Shown: positions 31,150-33,948 of the stretch, one piece after another
Numbering within the stretch: the first letter of the stretch is position 1
How the letters are laid out: every line of letters starts with the position of its first letter
Origin: Planctomycetota bacterium
GTDB taxonomy: Bacteria; Planctomycetota; MHYJ01; WSZJ01
DNA length: 33,948 nucleotides
NCBI GenBank assembly: GCA_009773755.1
Contig: WSZJ01000019.1
Location: 1-33,948 of the forward strand
Reading direction: 5' to 3'
Program-made: the position numbers and the translations under genes
Notes under the pieces: model-generated
Told to the model about the DNA's origin: nothing
What the model saw: only the letters and a program-made list of their open reading frames with translations
Database searches by the model: none

Positions 31150-33948
31150 CGAGCGACGCGGGCGCGAGGCGGGACGCGGTGGTGCGGACGGACGAGAATG
31201 TCGTCCTGCGGGCGAGCGCCGGAACGGGGAAGACAACGGTGCTGGTGGAGCGGATGGCGTGCCTGCTCTTGCGCGACAAACTCGACCCGGAGCTGCTCGT
31301 CGCGATCACGTTTACGGAGATGGCCGCGGCCGAGATGAAAACGCGGCTGCGGCGGCGGCTCATGGAAGCGTTCCGCTGGGGCATGGGCGAGGACCCGAAG
31401 AAGGCGTTCGACGAGACGATTCTCTCGGCCGGGCGCGACGCGACGGCCGAGCGTGCGCAGGCCGCCCTCGAGCGGCTCGACCGCGCGGCGATAGAGACGA
31501 TGCACGCGTTCGCCGGGCGGCTGCTGCGCATGTTTCCCGAGGAGGCCGGCGTCGACGCCGCGTTCGCCATCGAGGACACGACCGCCGTGGAGGAAGCGCT
31601 CAATCGCGACTGGGCCGCGTGGTCCCGCGAGGAATTCGCTTCCGGCGCCCCCAATCACGCGCGCTGGCGGCCGGTGCTGGCCGCGCTTCAGTGGGTCAAG
31701 GTGCAGGAGCTCGGGTTCCGGCTGGCGGACTGGGAGGACATCCCGGCGGATCCGGGCGCGGTGCCGCAGGACTCGAAGGCGTGGCACGAAGCGCTTCTCG
31801 CCGCGATCGAGCCGCTCGTGGCGAATGCGGAGGGGAAAACGAAGCGCGTGACGGCGGTGATGGAGCAGGCGCGCGCGGCGATGGAAGTGCTGGCGAAAGT
31901 GAAGGCCGGAGGCTGGCGGCCGATGGACGCGGCGGACGACCGCTTCGAGGACACGTTCAGCGACGGCTACAAGTCGACGGGATGGGAGGAGGACGACTGG
32001 AAGGCCGCGCGGGCGGCGTACGACGCGGCGCGCGCGTGGGCGGCGACGCGGACCGAAGCGGTCGAGGCGGTGCGCCTGCTCACGGGTTTCGCGGAGTTCC
32101 ACCGCCAGCAGAGCCTGAAGGCCGGGCGGCTTTCGTTCAACGCGCTGCTCTTTCTCGCACGCGACCTTCTCCGCCGCCGGCCGCACGTCGCGCGGCGTTT
32201 TGAAAAACACCGCTTCCTGGTCGACGAGTTCCAGGACACGGACTCGCGGCAGGCGGAGATCGTGCTGCGGCTTTCGTCCCCGCCGTCCGCGGAGCCGGCG
32301 GCGGACTGGCGCGCGCTTCGGCCGCGGCCGGGAGCGGTCTTCATCGTGGGCGACGGAAAGCAGTCGATCTACGCGTGGCGAAGCGCGGACCTCGGCGTGT
32401 ACGACGCGGTGAGCGAGCAGCTCGTCGCGGCCGGGGCGCTTCCCCGCGAGTTGTCCGACAATTTCCGTTCGCAGCCCGGGGTGATCGCCGCGGCGAACCG
32501 TGTTTTCGGGGCGGCGTTCGTGGAAGAGCCGGGGATCCAGGCGCCGCCGGCCGACCTCGTCGCCGCGCGGCCGGAGAAAGCGCTCAACGGCCGCATCGTC
32601 GCGCTTCGCACCGCGCGCGTCGTCGGCAAGGCCCCACAGCTCGCCGCCGCCGAGGGCGCCGGGATCGCGAACTGGATCAACGACGCGCGCGGCAAGCTGC
32701 GGATTGAAGTCGAGGACGGCGACGCGACCGTGACGAAGCCGGTGCGCTTCCGCGACGTCGCGATCCTACTGCGCGCTTCGACCCACCTGCCCGAGTACCT
32801 GCAGGCGCTGCGCGCGGCGAAAATCCCGTATGTCGTCACGCGCGAGCAGCACTTTTACGAAGCGCAGGAGGTTCGCGACGCGATCAATCTCCTCGTCGCT
32901 CTCGTGCGCCCCGACGACGCGCTTGCGCTCGCCGGCGTTATGCGCTCCCCTGTCGGAGGGCTGACGTTCGACGAAGTCCACGCGGCCGGGCGGCCGGATT
33001 ACCGCCGGAACGTGCCCGGCAAAGCGGGAGACCTCTTTTCGAAGCTGCGCGACCTGCGCTCCCTCGCGCTGCGCCTCCCGGTCCCCGAAGCCGTCGACCT
33101 CCTCCTCGAGGAATCCGGCCTCCGCGCCGCCGCCGCCGCTTCCGCCCACGGCGAACAGGCCCTGGCCAACCTCGACAAGGTCGCGGCGCTCGCCGCGCGC
33201 TGGGCTGCGCCCGAGCTGACGCTCGCCGCCTTTGCCGACCGCCTCGGCCGCCGCCTGCGCGACGTCGAGCGCGAGGCCGAGTCGCCGCTCGGCGAGCCCG
33301 ACGACGAGGTCGTCCGCGTCTCGACGATCCATGCGGCCAAGGGGCTCGAGTGGCCGGTCGTGATCCTCGCAGGACTTCACGCGGCCCCGAAGGGAGCGGC
33401 GATCGAAGCCGCCGTCCTCTCCGATCCGTCCGGTTTCGCGGCGAAGGCCGGCGATGCGACCACGCCCGGCTGGGCGTTTCTCGCCGACCGGCGGCGGCGG
33501 CGAAGCGAAGCGGAGAACACGCGGCTCTATTACGTCGCGTGCACGCGGGCGCGTGAAGCGCTGGTCCTGTCGCGCGCGGGCGACAAACAAGGATCGTTCC
33601 TCAAGCAGCTCCCCGCGGGGATCTTCGCGGAGGAGGACGCCGATCTCGCGCCGCGCCCCGTCGGCACGATCGTCCCGCCGGTCGCGTTTCCGCCCGAAGA
33701 GGAGCGCGAGAAGTGGGAGCGCGCGCATGCGGACTACGAGAAGCTGATGAAGCTTCCGTCTATCGACTCGCCGACCGGGATGATGCACCGCGAGGACGAC
33801 GCGCCGGACCGGCACGGGCACGCGTGGGATTCGCGCGGGGCGAAACAGACCGGGATCGTCGTGCATTCGGTTCTGGAAAACTGGAAATTCGAAGGGGACG
33901 ATCTCGAGCGCGCGCTCGCCCGCGCCGGCGCGGACCTGCGCCCGGCCG
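31146..33948 (+). CDS. addA: AddA-like helicase-nuclease, partial at the right edge
   Basis: A UvrD-type superfamily 1 helicase of at least 934 residues, cut by the window edge. It starts with a GTG at 31146 that overlaps the AddB-like stop (GTGA). Motifs in order: Walker A SAGTGKTT (residues 24-31), Walker B and Q region LVDEFQDTDS with D360 and E361, GDGKQSIYAWRSAD (from 402), HAAKGLEWPVV (from 729) and LYYVACTRAREALVLS (Y795). The last visible part, TGIVVHSVLENW with H907, is the start of the AddA/RecB-type nuclease domain, whose catalytic D-x-K residues lie outside. The order of motifs and the AddB-like partner support AddA rather than UvrD or PcrA. It acts in double-strand break repair. 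Confidence 0.92.
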   Translation, partial: MTSDAGARRDAVVRTDENVVLRASAGTGKTTVLVERMACLLLRDKLDPELLVAITFTEMAAAEMKTRLRRRLMEAFRWGMGEDPKKAFDETILSAGRDATAERAQAALERLDRAAIETMHAFAGRLLRMFPEEAGVDAAFAIEDTTAVEEALNRDWAAWSREEFASGAPNHARWRPVLAALQWVKVQELGFRLADWEDIPADPGAVPQDSKAWHEALLAAIEPLVANAEGKTKRVTAVMEQARAAMEVLAKVKAGGWRPMDAADDRFEDTFSDGYKSTGWEEDDWKAARAAYDAARAWAATRTEAVEAVRLLTGFAEFHRQQSLKAGRLSFNALLFLARDLLRRRPHVARRFEKHRFLVDEFQDTDSRQAEIVLRLSSPPSAEPAADWRALRPRPGAVFIVGDGKQSIYAWRSADLGVYDAVSEQLVAAGALPRELSDNFRSQPGVIAAANRVFGAAFVEEPGIQAPPADLVAARPEKALNGRIVALRTARVVGKAPQLAAAEGAGIANWINDARGKLRIEVEDGDATVTKPVRFRDVAILLRASTHLPEYLQALRAAKIPYVVTREQHFYEAQEVRDAINLLVALVRPDDALALAGVMRSPVGGLTFDEVHAAGRPDYRRNVPGKAGDLFSKLRDLRSLALRLPVPEAVDLLLEESGLRAAAAASAHGEQALANLDKVAALAARWAAPELTLAAFADRLGRRLRDVEREAESPLGEPDDEVVRVSTIHAAKGLEWPVVILAGLHAAPKGAAIEAAVLSDPSGFAAKAGDATTPGWAFLADRRRRRSEAENTRLYYVACTRAREALVLSRAGDKQGSFLKQLPAGIFAEEDADLAPRPVGTIVPPVAFPPEEEREKWERAHADYEKLMKLPSIDSPTGMMHREDDAPDRHGHAWDSRGAKQTGIVVHSVLENWKFEGDDLERALARAGADLRPA

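Noticed and set aside
1..33948. CRISPR arrays, prophage or transposase genes
   Set aside because: No regularly spaced direct repeats and no integrase, capsid or transposase sequence were seen.

Overview
The window is a strongly GC-rich bacterial chromosome segment with dense gene packing, many 4-base ATGA/GTGA overlaps and long spurious antisense frames. The gene mix suggests a Planctomycetota-like or related uncultured lineage: BatA-like and DUF58 von Willebrand proteins, a HEAT+VWA exported protein, a DUF4175-like coiled-coil protein, a CRTAC1-type FG-GAP/ASPIC protein, a PGPGW membrane protein and paralogous ABC-2 exporters with exported auxiliary proteins. This is inferred from family memory. 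There is no rRNA or marker gene in the window to fix the taxonomy.

Layout. (1) 1-10695, minus strand: one operon read right to left. It encodes a BatA-like VWA membrane protein, an exported membrane-anchored protein, an ABC ATPase and four consecutive ABC-2 permeases, the last cut by the window edge. At least three of the permeases contain two copies of the permease signature. (2) 10738-14749: a HAD phosphatase, an exported HEAT+VWA protein, a plus-strand NYN-domain protein and a small lipoprotein. (3) 14909-17527, plus strand: a membrane-anchored FG-GAP/ASPIC protein whose frame runs through an in-frame TGA at 16892. (4) 17531-24669, minus strand: a second, parallel operon with a DUF4175-like protein, a small charged protein, an exported membrane-anchored protein, an ABC ATPase, an ABC-2 permease and a DUF58 protein. 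(5) 24690-25209: a block of palindromic repeats, then tRNA-Glu(CTC) and its terminator. (6) 25221-28024: a zinc-ribbon membrane protein, a chimeric gene remnant, a thioredoxin-like exported protein with another in-frame TGA (26559), and a PGPGW-like membrane protein. (7) 28096-33948, plus strand: an AddB-like nuclease and an AddA-like helicase-nuclease (cut by the edge), the recombination repair enzyme.

The most interesting signal is the pair of in-frame TGA codons at 16892 and 26559. In each case the same frame continues after TGA with clear family homology: the ASPIC domain in one, the rest of a thioredoxin-like protein in the other. In each case a compact hairpin follows, with its apical loop 19-20 nt after the TGA and a G in the first two loop bases, as in bacterial SECIS elements. 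I read both as candidate selenoproteins. TGA is the normal stop of most neighbouring genes, so a global recoding is ruled out. No selenocysteine machinery gene lies in the window to confirm it.

The two exporter operons share one plan (VWA-type protein, exported membrane-anchored protein, ATPase, ABC-2 permease) and are probably paralogous systems. Their substrates cannot be read from sequence.
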